A stretch of 64,000 nt of DNA. Source: Pleomorphomonas sp. T1.2MG-36. Its GTDB lineage: Bacteria > Pseudomonadota > Alphaproteobacteria > Rhizobiales > Pleomorphomonadaceae. Positions 15,160 to 23,570 of this stretch are shown here, in pieces. Where the stretch lies: positions 1 through 64,000 of the forward strand of contig NZ_CATNLY010000053.1 in NCBI RefSeq assembly GCF_950100655.1, read 5' to 3'. Numbering within the stretch: the stretch's first letter is position 1; each line of letters begins with the position of its first letter. The position numbers were made by a program, and so were the translations under genes. Under the pieces are notes generated by a model that had not been told where the DNA came from, made no database searches, and saw nothing but the letters and a program-made list of their open reading frames with translations.

Positions 15160-16257
15160 ATGGGCCGCATTCTCACCCTCCGCGACGTCGAGGCCGCCGT
15201 GCGCGGCGGCTCCGTCTACGCCGCCGGCGGCGGCGGCTGGGTCGACCATGGCCGCATGCTCGGCGGCGCCGCCGTGCGCATGGGCAAGCCGGAGCTGGTC
15301 TCGGTCGACGAACTCGCCCCCGAGGCGATCGTCGCTACGGCGGCGGCCATCGGCGCGCCGGCCGGCACCACGCCCTGGGAGATGCAGGGCGTCGACTACG
15401 TCAAGGCCGCCCAACTGCTGCAGGAGACGCTCGGCAAGAAGATCGCCGGCTTCATGGTCGGCCAGAACGGCCGCTCGTCGACGCTGAACGGCTGGCTGCC
15501 GGCGGTGACGCTCGGCGCCAAGGTGGTCGACGCGGTCGGCGACATCCGGGCGCATCCGACCGGCGACATGGGCTCCATCGGCCTTGCCGGTTCGCCCGCG
15601 CCGACCATCCAGACCGCCGTCGGCGGCAACCGCGCCGACAATCGCTACATCGAGCTGGTCGTGCGCGGCGCCACCGCCAAGGTATCGCCGATCCTGCGCA
15701 CCGCCTCCGACATGTCCGGCGGGTTCATCGCCTCCTGCCGCGCGCCCGTCACCGCCGCCTACGTCAAGGCCAACGCGGCGCTGGGCGGCATTTCCCTGGC
15801 GCTCGCCCTCGGCGAGGCCATCCTCGACGCCGAGGACAAGGGCGGCGCGGCGGTGATCGATGCCATCCTGAAGACCACCGGCGGCGCGCTGCTCTCCGAG
15901 GGCCGCATCACCAAAAAGGCGGTGGTCTACACCAAGGAAGCCTTCGACATCGGTACGGTGACGCTCGAAAGCGGCAAGCGGGCGACCACGCTGCACATCA
16001 TGAACGAGTACATGGCGGTCGACGATGCCGGCGGCCGGCGCATCGCCACCTTCCCCGACGTCATCACCACGCTCAATACCAACGGCGAGCCGCTGTCGGT
16101 CGGCCAGCTCGAAGAGGGAATGACCATCTTCGTGCTGCACGTGCCGAAGACGCTGATCCCCCTGGGGTCCTCGGTGCTCGATCCCACCGTCTATCCGCCG
16201 GTGGAAAAGGCGATGGGCATCGACATCGCCCGCTACGCGCTCGGCGCATCGGTCTGA
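15160..16257 (+). CDS. DUF917 protein, candidate S-methyl-thiohydantoin desulfurase
   Basis: The 365-residue product matches DUF917 by its glycine-rich start (VYAAGGGGWVDHGRM), the VSVDELAPEAIV and AAAIGAPAGTTPWE segments, and the central VVDAVGDIRAHPTGDMGSIG. DUF917 is now named after an S-methyl-thiohydantoin desulfurase (S-Me-THD) in Pfam, as I recall. In this operon it would remove the sulfur (or methanethiol) from the thiohydantoin made by the urocanase homologue. DUF917 domains also accompany hydantoinases in other settings, so the assignment depends on context. Start at ATG 15160, 4 bases after the carbamoylase stop, with a GGAG site. Confidence 0.75.
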   Translation: MGRILTLRDVEAAVRGGSVYAAGGGGWVDHGRMLGGAAVRMGKPELVSVDELAPEAIVATAAAIGAPAGTTPWEMQGVDYVKAAQLLQETLGKKIAGFMVGQNGRSSTLNGWLPAVTLGAKVVDAVGDIRAHPTGDMGSIGLAGSPAPTIQTAVGGNRADNRYIELVVRGATAKVSPILRTASDMSGGFIASCRAPVTAAYVKANAALGGISLALALGEAILDAEDKGGAAVIDAILKTTGGALLSEGRITKKAVVYTKEAFDIGTVTLESGKRATTLHIMNEYMAVDDAGGRRIATFPDVITTLNTNGEPLSVGQLEEGMTIFVLHVPKTLIPLGSSVLDPTVYPPVEKAMGIDIARYALGASV

Positions 16258-16271
16258 GGGGGGAGACGACC

Positions 16272-17915
16272 ATGGCCAATCCCCGCTTTCCCACCCCCGG
16301 CGGCACCACGCTCCGCGCCAAGGGCTGGCGGCAGGAAGCGCTGCTGCGCCTCCTCGAAAACGTGCTGTCGGTCGGCGAAGACCCCGACAACCTGATCGTC
16401 TACGCCTCGCTCGGTCGCGCCGCCCGCAACTGGGCCGCCCACGACAGGATCGTCGAGACGCTGAAGACCATGGACGAGGACCAGACGCTGCTGATCCAGT
16501 CCGGCAAGCCGGTCGGGCTTCTGAAGACGCACCCGCAAGCGCCGCTGGTCATCATGGCCAACTGCAACATCGTCGGCCAGTGGGCAAAGGCCGAGGTGTT
16601 CTACGACCTTCAGGAAAAGGGCCTGATCTGCTGGGGCGGCCTGACGGCCGGCGCCTGGCAGTATATCGGCAGCCAGGGCGTCATCCAGGGCACCTACGAA
16701 ATCTTCATGCGCATCGCCGAGAAGCGATTCGGCGGCACGCTCGCCGGCCGTTTCGTGCTGACCGCCGGCCTCGGCGGCATGGGCGGTTCGCAGCCGCTGG
16801 CCGGCCGCATGGCCGGCGCCGCCATCCTCTGCGTCGACGTCGATCCGGAGAGGGCCGAGAAGCGCAAGGCGATCGGCTATCTCGACGTGGTCGCCCCCGA
16901 TCTCGACGCGGCGCTCGACATGGTGCTGGCGGCCAAGGCGGAGGGCCGGGCGCTGTCGGTCGGCCTCGTCGCCAACGCCGCCGACGTCTATCCGGAGATC
17001 GTCCGGCGCGGCATCATCCCCGACGTCGTCACCGACCAGACCGCCGCCCACGACCTCGTCTACGGCTACGTGCCCAACACCCGCACGCTTGCCGAGGCGC
17101 GGGCCATGCGCAAGACCGACCCGGCCAGCCTGATGGCCGAGAGCCGCGCCGCCATCGCCGTCCACGTCTCCGCCATGCTGGATTTCCAGAAGGCCGGCGC
17201 CGAGGTGTTCGACAACGGCAACCTGATCCGCACCCATGCCCGCGACGGCGGGGTAGCGAACGCCTTCGACATCCCGATCTTCACCGAGGCCTATCTCCGG
17301 CCGCTGTTCTCCCGTGCCATCGGACCGTTCCGCTGGATGGCGCTCAGCGGCGACCCCGAGGACATCCGCAAGATCGATGACAAGGTGCTGGAGCTGTTCC
17401 CCGACGACCACATCGTCGGCAACTGGATTCGCCTCGCCCGCGAGAACGTGCCCTTCGAGGGCCTGCCGGCCCGCATCGCCTGGCTTGGCCACGGCGCCCG
17501 CACCGAACTGGCGCTCGCCGTCAACGCCATGGTGAGGGACGGCACGCTCAGGGGGCCGGTCGCCTTCTCGCGCGATCATCTCGATGCCGGCGCCATGGCC
17601 CACCCCAACATCATGACCGAGAAGATGAAGGACGGCTCCGACGCCATCGCCGACTGGCCGCTCATCGACGCCATGACGCTCTGTTCGTCGATGGCCGACC
17701 TCGTGGTCGTCCATTCGGGCGGCGGCGGCTATGCCGGCTTCATGACCTCGGCCGGCGTGACGCTGGTCGCCGACGGCACCGACGCCGCCGATCGCCGCCT
17801 CGACCTGTCGCTCACCAACGACACGTCGATCGGCGTCATCCGCTATGCCGACGCCGGCTATGCCGATGCGGCGGACGAAGCGGAGAGGAAGGCGGTCGGC
17901 TGGTTGGGGCTTTAG
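16272..17915 (+). CDS. Urocanase homologue, candidate thiourocanate hydratase
   Basis: The 547-residue protein aligns over its full length with urocanate hydratase: SLGRAARNW, IQSGKPVGLLKTH, TAGAWQYIGSQGVIQGTYE, RFVLTAGLGGMGGSQPLAGR (NAD-binding region), TDQTAAHDLVYGY, PLFSRAIGPFRWMALSGDPE. It differs at catalytic places: the GLPARICW motif reads GLPARIAW (Ala403 replaces the Cys known as Cys410 in Pseudomonas putida), and the conserved HHGGGVGMG reads HSGGGGYAG. True urocanases keep these, so a different substrate is likely. Thiourocanate or S-methyl-thiourocanate, the expected lyase product, is the best candidate. GGGGGGAGA precedes the ATG by 6 bases. It is the last gene of the operon. Confidence 0.82.
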   Translation: MANPRFPTPGGTTLRAKGWRQEALLRLLENVLSVGEDPDNLIVYASLGRAARNWAAHDRIVETLKTMDEDQTLLIQSGKPVGLLKTHPQAPLVIMANCNIVGQWAKAEVFYDLQEKGLICWGGLTAGAWQYIGSQGVIQGTYEIFMRIAEKRFGGTLAGRFVLTAGLGGMGGSQPLAGRMAGAAILCVDVDPERAEKRKAIGYLDVVAPDLDAALDMVLAAKAEGRALSVGLVANAADVYPEIVRRGIIPDVVTDQTAAHDLVYGYVPNTRTLAEARAMRKTDPASLMAESRAAIAVHVSAMLDFQKAGAEVFDNGNLIRTHARDGGVANAFDIPIFTEAYLRPLFSRAIGPFRWMALSGDPEDIRKIDDKVLELFPDDHIVGNWIRLARENVPFEGLPARIAWLGHGARTELALAVNAMVRDGTLRGPVAFSRDHLDAGAMAHPNIMTEKMKDGSDAIADWPLIDAMTLCSSMADLVVVHSGGGGYAGFMTSAGVTLVADGTDAADRRLDLSLTNDTSIGVIRYADAGYADAADEAERKAVGWLGL

Positions 17916-18010
17916 GCAGTTTGGCGGGGATCGTCTGAAGTTCTCGTCCGTCAGGCAGCTAGCACGGCTTTCGACAACCGGAGCGAGCTTGAGGTTCGTG
18001 GAGTGGAATT

Positions 18011-18751
18011 TCAGCGCCAGCCGCGGCCGCCGCGCTCGCGACTGTGGGCGACCGCCGCAAGAACGCGCTGGCGCGACAGGTCCAGGAGCCGGCGCATCGC
18101 CGCCTCCGCCCGCCCGCCGTCGCGCGCCAGGATGGCCGACAGCACCTCTTCGTAGGGTGCGAGATCGATCGGCGTGCCGCTGGCATCCTTCTGGGTCAGG
18201 CTGAAGGAGGCCTTGAGCGCTGTCTTCACCGCGCCGCCGATGGTGACGAACAGGCCGTTGTGCGTCGCCGCGATGATGGCGAGGTGGAACTCGCTCTCGG
18301 CGCCGGCGGCCAGCGGCGCCTGATCGAGCATCGACACCATGTCGGCGTAGCGCCGGCAGATGCGGTCGTGATCCTCGGCCGTGCCGGAGTGGGCGGCAAG
18401 GTAGCAGGCGCGCGGCTCGAAGCACTGGCGCACCTCGTAAAGATCCTCGATGATCCGTTCGTCGAACTGGGCGCTCAGCCGCCAGGACAGCACGTCGGGG
18501 TCGAGGAGATTCCAGTCGGCGAACGGCAGCACCCGCGTGCCGAGCTTGGGCGCCACCTCGATCAGCCGTTTTGCCGCGAGGTTCTTCACCGCCTCGCGCA
18601 CCGTCGAGCGGCTGACACCGTATTCCTGGCAGAGTTCGGCTTCGATCGGCAAGGAGTCTCCGGGACCGAACTCGCCTGAGACGATCCGCGTGCCGATGAT
18701 TCGCGCGACCTGGGCACTCATGGTGCCGATGGTGGAGTCTCTCTCGAACAT
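18011..18751 (-). CDS. GntR-family regulator, FadR/FCD subfamily
   Basis: The 246-residue protein has a GntR winged helix near residues 10-75 (SGEFGPGDSLPIEAELCQEY, GVSRSTVREAVKNLAAKRLI) and an all-helical FCD ligand-binding domain with the expected His/Asp metal-site pattern (ESEFHLAIIAATHN). The frame is open upstream to 19027, but the homologous start is the ATG at 18751. It is divergent from the arabinoside ABC operon, whose promoter has an inverted repeat at +1, so it is most likely that operon's repressor. It is convergent with the urocanase homologue, 95 bases apart. Confidence 0.9.
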   Translation of the reverse strand: MFERDSTIGTMSAQVARIIGTRIVSGEFGPGDSLPIEAELCQEYGVSRSTVREAVKNLAAKRLIEVAPKLGTRVLPFADWNLLDPDVLSWRLSAQFDERIIEDLYEVRQCFEPRACYLAAHSGTAEDHDRICRRYADMVSMLDQAPLAAGAESEFHLAIIAATHNGLFVTIGGAVKTALKASFSLTQKDASGTPIDLAPYEEVLSAILARDGGRAEAAMRRLLDLSRQRVLAAVAHSRERGGRGWR

Positions 18752-19020
18752 ACTTCTCTTTCCCGGAGCATCCGCCACGGAGGCCGAAGCGGCCCGATCG
18801 AAGCGCGTCTGCTCAGCCACACCAATTCGAGCGTCCATCCGCCCGGCCCGGCACCGGACCTCGGGGCGGACACCCGGCCGTCCGGCGAGCTGGCCGCCCG
18901 TTCGGAAAGCGTGTCCGGTCGAGGCCCCGGCGGGAAAACGGCACCAGAGGAGTCCCGCTCTTCCACTGGAAGCGCGCTCTACCTGTACCTTTTTCTCACC
19001 AAAAATGTCCAACGCGAGGA

Positions 19021-19067
19021 TTGACAAGGCCCCCTCTCGCCGTACAATCTTATCATCATACCATAAG
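19021..19067 (+). promoter_or_regulatory. Near-consensus sigma-70 promoter with operator-like repeat
   Basis: TTGACA (19021-19026) is separated by 16 bases from TACAAT (19043-19048), an almost perfect housekeeping promoter. An inverted repeat, CTTAT-N9-ATAAG (19049-19067), starts directly after the -10 box, where a bound GntR protein would block transcription. This drives the ABC importer genes that follow. Confidence 0.7.
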
Positions 19068-19092
19068 AAGAAAACTGGTTTTCTGGAGGAGA

Positions 19093-20181
19093 ATGCAGGT
19101 GAGCAGCATCGAACTGGATTCGGTGTCCAAGCGGTTCGGCTCCGTCGAGGTCATCTCGGAGCTGTCGCTGACCATCCACTCCGGCGAGTTCATCGCCTTT
19201 CTCGGGCCGTCGGGCTGCGGCAAATCGACGCTTCTGCGCATGATCGCCGGGCTGGAATCGGTCGACGGCGGCGAAATCCGCATCGGCGGGGAAAGAGTGG
19301 ATCACCTTCCCCCGGGGGCGCGCGGCGTCGCCATGGTGTTCCAGCACTACGCACTCTACCCGCACATGACCGTGTTCGATAACTTGGCATTTGGTCTCAG
19401 GAACATCGGCACGCCCGAGAACGAGATCGCCCGCCGCATCGAGGAAGCGGCCCGCATCCTGGAAATCGGCCATCTCCTCAAGCGCAAGCCGGGCCAGTTG
19501 TCCGGCGGCCAGCGCCAGCGCGTCGCCATCGGCCGCGCCCTCGTCAAGGATCCGAAGGCCTATCTCTTCGACGAACCGCTTTCCAACCTCGATGCCGCGC
19601 TGCGCGTCCGCACCCGCGTCGAGCTGGCCCGCCTGCACCAGCAGACGCGCGCCACCACCATCTTCGTCACCCACGATCAGGTCGAGGCGATGACGCTGGC
19701 GAGCCGCATCGTGGTGATGAACGCCCGCAAGGTCGAGCAGGTCGGCACGCCGATGGACATCTACGGTCGTCCGGCCACCGAGTTCGTCGCCCGCTTCGTC
19801 GGCTCGCCGGCCATGAACTTCCTGCCCGTGAGCATCAGCGAGCGCGGCGGCCTCGCATCCGCCGCGCTCGGCGACGGATCGATCGTCGACACCGACGTTC
19901 CCGTCAACACCCTCCCGGCTGGCGGCGCGCTGCGCGTCGGCATCCGCGCCGAGGCGATCCACGTCCGGCCGGACGGCGCGATTCCCGGCAAGGTGGAGGT
20001 GGTCGAGCGCCTCGGCGATCGCACCCATCTGCACATCCGCCTGACGGACGGCAACACGCTGGTCGCCGAGGACAAGGGCATCAGCCAGGTCCAGCCCGGC
20101 GATACCGTTCGCCTCGCGGTCGAAGGCGCCACCGCGCACCTCTTCGACGACGCGGGCCTTGCCTATCACGCACGCCAGTGA
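19093..20181 (+). CDS. Sugar ABC importer ATP-binding protein (UgpC/MalK type)
   Basis: The 362-residue ATPase shows Walker A (GPSGCGKST), LSGGQRQRVAIGRALVKDPK, Walker B (YLFDEPLSNLDA), the switch His (VTHDQVEAMTL) and a C-terminal TOBE regulatory domain typical of carbohydrate importers. A GGAGGA site at 19085-19090 lies only 2 bases from the ATG but 8 bases from an in-frame GTG at 19099, so translation may begin at the GTG. First gene of the operon with two permeases, a binding protein and an arabinofuranosidase. Confidence 0.95.
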   Translation: MQVSSIELDSVSKRFGSVEVISELSLTIHSGEFIAFLGPSGCGKSTLLRMIAGLESVDGGEIRIGGERVDHLPPGARGVAMVFQHYALYPHMTVFDNLAFGLRNIGTPENEIARRIEEAARILEIGHLLKRKPGQLSGGQRQRVAIGRALVKDPKAYLFDEPLSNLDAALRVRTRVELARLHQQTRATTIFVTHDQVEAMTLASRIVVMNARKVEQVGTPMDIYGRPATEFVARFVGSPAMNFLPVSISERGGLASAALGDGSIVDTDVPVNTLPAGGALRVGIRAEAIHVRPDGAIPGKVEVVERLGDRTHLHIRLTDGNTLVAEDKGISQVQPGDTVRLAVEGATAHLFDDAGLAYHARQ

Positions 20182-20192
20182 CGGAGGCTGAT

Positions 20193-21122
20193 ATGACGGA
20201 CGTCACGCTATCGCCTAGCAAGGCGGTCGCGGCGGTCAAGCGCCCGACGGGCGCCTCGATCGGCCCGCGCTGGAGCAACGCGCTGTTCGTGGCACCTTAC
20301 ATGGTGTTCTACGTCGTGCTGCTGGTCTATCCGCTGTTCAAGGGCATCTGGATGTCGATGCTCGAGTCCGACATGTTCGACGACACGTCGAAATTCGCCG
20401 GACTGGCCAACTATCATCGCCTGTTCAACGACAAGATCTTCATCGGCACCGTCTGGAACACCGTTCTGTTCGTGCTGATGACCGTTCCGGTGTTCGTGGC
20501 GATCGGTCTTCTCCTGGCGCTCGCCCTCAACCGGAGCGACCGCACCTCGGCGAGCCTGCGCGCCATCTTCTTCGGCACCTCGGTGCTGTCGGTCACCATC
20601 GTCACCATCATCTGGAAGATGATGTACATGCCCGGCAACGGCGCCATCGCCAGCATCATGAAGCTGTTCGGTCTGGAGCCGGTCGCCTTCATCACCACGG
20701 CGTCGCTGGCGCTACCGGCCATCGCCGTCACCACCATCTGGTGGATCATCGGCCTGCCGATGATGCTGTTCCTCGCCGCGTTGCAACAGATCCCCGGCGA
20801 ACTCTACGAGGCCGCCGCCCTCGACAACGCCAGCCGTTGGCGCTCGTTCTGGTCGATCACCCTGCCCTCGATCCGGCGTACCATGCTGGTCGTGGTCATC
20901 TACGAGATCGTCGCCCAGTTCCAGCTGTTCGGTCAGGCCCAGTTGCTGACCCAGGGCGGTCCCAACAACGCATCGCGCCCGATCGTTCTGTTCATCTACG
21001 AGCAGGGCTTCCGCTCATGGAACCTCGGCTACGCCGCCGCCGCCTCGGAAATCCTGTTCCTGATCATGGCGGTCGCAGCGCTCGCCCAGTTCTTCGCATC
21101 TCGCAAGCGCGTGGAGGAATAA
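20193..21122 (+). CDS. Sugar ABC importer permease (MalF/UgpA type)
   Basis: This 309-residue protein has about six membrane segments and the coupling loop ELYEAAALDNASRWRSFWSI before TLPSIRRTM. The GGAGG ribosome-binding site directly follows the ATPase stop, supporting the start at 20193. It forms the channel together with the next gene product. Confidence 0.93.
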   Translation: MTDVTLSPSKAVAAVKRPTGASIGPRWSNALFVAPYMVFYVVLLVYPLFKGIWMSMLESDMFDDTSKFAGLANYHRLFNDKIFIGTVWNTVLFVLMTVPVFVAIGLLLALALNRSDRTSASLRAIFFGTSVLSVTIVTIIWKMMYMPGNGAIASIMKLFGLEPVAFITTASLALPAIAVTTIWWIIGLPMMLFLAALQQIPGELYEAAALDNASRWRSFWSITLPSIRRTMLVVVIYEIVAQFQLFGQAQLLTQGGPNNASRPIVLFIYEQGFRSWNLGYAAAASEILFLIMAVAALAQFFASRKRVEE

Positions 21123-21125
21123 GCC

Positions 21126-21971
21126 ATGGCTGCCAGTGAACACATCGTCGGCCGCGGCATCGGCAACAAGCTGATCCTTCTGTCCGTCGTCCTCGTCGCC
21201 GTCATCTGGATGCTTCCGATCGCCTGGACGCTTCTTCTGTCGTTCAAGCCGAACTCGGAACTGATGATCTCGACGGCGTCGGCCTTCCACCCGCCCTACA
21301 CGCTCAAGAACTACTCCGACATCTTCCAGTCGTCGGGTGTGTTCCGCTGGCTGTGGAACAGCGCCGTGGTGTCGGTCGGCGTCACCGCCGGCATTCTGAT
21401 CCTGTCCTCGCTCGCCGGCTACGGCTTCGCCCGGGCCGAGTTCAAGGGCCGCGACATCCTGTTCGTGCTGGTGCTGCTCGGCCTCGCCGTGCCGGAGCAG
21501 GCGGTGATCATCGCCCGTCACCAGATGTTCTCCGACCTGAAGATGCACAACACCTATCCGGCGATCATCCTGCCGGGCCTGTCGAGCGCCTTCGGCGTCT
21601 TCCTGATGACCCAGTACTTCAAGGCGATCCCCAAGGATATCGACGAAGCGGCGATGCTCGACAACGCCTCGCGCTTCAAGATCTTCTGGAAGGTGCTGCT
21701 GCCGCTGACCATCCCGGCCCAGGCGACGCTCGGCATCTTCTCCTTCCTCGGTGCCTGGAACGACTACCTCTGGCCGCTGATCTCGGCGACCAAGCCGGAG
21801 ATGTTCACCATCACCGTCGGCATGGCCTCGACCCAGACCAACTTCGCCCAGTCGGAAGGCCTCGGCTTCCTGATGGCGCAAGCGATCTTCGCGGGCCTGC
21901 CGGTGTTCATCGTCTACCTGTTCTTCCAGAAATACATCGTCCGGGCCGTCGCCGGCGCGGCGATCAACTGA
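21126..21971 (+). CDS. Sugar ABC importer permease (MalG/UgpE type)
   Basis: This 281-residue permease has six predicted membrane segments and the coupling loop DIDEAAMLDNASRFKIFWKV before LLPLTIPAQ. The ending (QKYIVRAVAGAAIN) is the conserved MalG-type C-terminus that contacts the ATPase. It starts 3 bases after the partner permease stop. Confidence 0.93.
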   Translation: MAASEHIVGRGIGNKLILLSVVLVAVIWMLPIAWTLLLSFKPNSELMISTASAFHPPYTLKNYSDIFQSSGVFRWLWNSAVVSVGVTAGILILSSLAGYGFARAEFKGRDILFVLVLLGLAVPEQAVIIARHQMFSDLKMHNTYPAIILPGLSSAFGVFLMTQYFKAIPKDIDEAAMLDNASRFKIFWKVLLPLTIPAQATLGIFSFLGAWNDYLWPLISATKPEMFTITVGMASTQTNFAQSEGLGFLMAQAIFAGLPVFIVYLFFQKYIVRAVAGAAIN

Positions 21972-22066
21972 CCCCCGGAGGAGGGGTTCAGCGACGCGGA
22001 ATCCAGCGCATATCCGGCCGAGCGCGAGGGTTTTTCAAAGAGATCGGCCGTATTGGAGGAGGTCCA

Positions 22067-23386
22067 ATGAGAAAGCTGACTACTGCCCTGCTGGCAGGTC
22101 TGGTCCTTACGGCCGGCGCCAGCGCCGCCCTGGCGGCCGACAAGACCGAAATCTCTGTCGCCCGCTTCTTCGGCGCCTGCGAAGCCGACTACGGTACCGT
22201 CACCGACGTGACCAAGGCCAACGGCGAGTGCGGCATCATCACCGCGCTGATCAACAAGTTCAACGCCGAGAGCAAGACCACCGTCGTCAAGCCGGAAATC
22301 GTCGAGTGGCCTGGCTACGACCAGCTGACCGCCCGCATCCGTTCGGGCGAGCCGCCGGTCATCTCGGTCATGCATGAAGCCGTCATCTCCGACTATTCGT
22401 CGCGCGGCCTGCTCGAGCCCCTCGACGAGGACTTCGCCAAGGCCGGCGTCGACGTCAACGACATGACCGACGCCGCCCGCCAGGGTGTCACCAAGGACGG
22501 CAAGATCTACGCCATGCCGTTCGACACCCACACCTGGCTGTGGCACATCAACATGAACCTCTTCAAGCAGGCCGGTCTCGTCGACGAGGCGGGCAAGCCG
22601 ATCCTGCCGAAGAGCACCGACGAGCTGATGAAGCAGGCCGAGCAGTTCAAGGAAAAGACCGGCAAGCCTTACTTCGTCTGGACGCTCGCCAACGAGACGG
22701 CCTTCTACACCCGCACCTTCGACACGCTGCTCTACCAGCAGAATGCCGACTTCTTCGCCGACCCGAACAAGGTCAACTTCTCCTCGCCCGAGGCGAAGAA
22801 CGGCCTGCAGCTCTTGACCGACCTCTATTCGAAGGGTCTGACCACCAAGAACCAGGACTACGCGGCCTCGGTCTCCAGCTTCGCGGCGGGTGATGCCGGC
22901 GTGTTCATCTGCGGTACCTGGCTGATCGACACCTACGACCAGGAAGCCAAGAAGGACGGCGCGCTGGCCAACGGCTATGCCGTGACCGCCTTCCCGCAGA
23001 TCTACCCCGGCAGCCCGCGCGTTTGGGCCGACGGTCATAGCTGGGTGCTTCTGAAGCAGGATCTGTCCGAAGCGCAGCGCGCCTCGGCGATCGAGTTCAT
23101 GAAGTTCCTCTGGGACAACAACTACGAGTGGTCGCGCACCGGTCACCTGCCGATCCGCAAGTCGATCATCGACGGCGACCAGTTCAAGGGTCTGCCGCAT
23201 CGCGGCGACATCGCCTCGCTCGCCGTCAACGGCACCGCGCTGCCGTCCGCCGTCAAGCGTCAGTTCTCGATCCAGGACATCGAGGGCGAGGAAGTCGGTT
23301 CGGCCATCCGCGGCGACAAGTCCGTCGAGCAGGCCCTGACCGACGCCGAGACCCGCATCAACGAGCTGCTCGCCAACGCGAAGTAA
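22067..23386 (+). CDS. Sugar ABC importer substrate-binding protein
   Basis: The 439-residue protein begins with a signal peptide (LLAGLVLTAGASAALA, then ADKTE) and has the layout of family 1 extracellular solute-binding proteins (WPGYDQLTARIRSGEPPVIS, AMPFDTHTWLWHINM, FKEKTGKPYFVW). A strong GGAGGAGG site precedes ATG 22067. The linked arabinofuranosidase suggests L-arabinose-containing oligosaccharides as ligands. It is followed by a strong hairpin before the hydrolase gene. Confidence 0.92.
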   Translation: MRKLTTALLAGLVLTAGASAALAADKTEISVARFFGACEADYGTVTDVTKANGECGIITALINKFNAESKTTVVKPEIVEWPGYDQLTARIRSGEPPVISVMHEAVISDYSSRGLLEPLDEDFAKAGVDVNDMTDAARQGVTKDGKIYAMPFDTHTWLWHINMNLFKQAGLVDEAGKPILPKSTDELMKQAEQFKEKTGKPYFVWTLANETAFYTRTFDTLLYQQNADFFADPNKVNFSSPEAKNGLQLLTDLYSKGLTTKNQDYAASVSSFAAGDAGVFICGTWLIDTYDQEAKKDGALANGYAVTAFPQIYPGSPRVWADGHSWVLLKQDLSEAQRASAIEFMKFLWDNNYEWSRTGHLPIRKSIIDGDQFKGLPHRGDIASLAVNGTALPSAVKRQFSIQDIEGEEVGSAIRGDKSVEQALTDAETRINELLANAK

Positions 23387-23397
23387 GCCGACACCAC

Positions 23398-23427
23398 CTG
23401 CCCGGCCGGATCACTCCGGCCGGGCAG
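23398..23427 (+). terminator. Strong intercistronic hairpin
   Basis: CTGCCCGGCCGGA (23398-23410) pairs perfectly with TCCGGCCGGGCAG (23415-23427) around a TCAC loop. No T-run follows, so it is more likely an mRNA-stabilising or partial-termination element after the binding-protein gene than a full terminator. A similar hairpin sits after the binding protein of the other ABC operon at 9612. Confidence 0.6.
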
Positions 23428-23570
23428 ACACCGCCTTGGTCGCCCGGCCGAACCTCCCACCGGTCGAACAGACGACACGCGCCGTCCGAACCCCGACCGG
23501 GAGATCGCGAACTCTCCCGCCTTCGGACCGCGCCATTCCGAGATCATCCAAACCCGAAAGCTGAAAGCCC

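Noticed and set aside
7005..17915. Reading the lyase and urocanase as histidine utilisation genes hutH and hutU
   Set aside because: The lyase has no Ala-Ser-Gly triad, the urocanase lacks the active-site Cys, hutI, hutG and hutC are absent, and the linked importer is of the betaine type.
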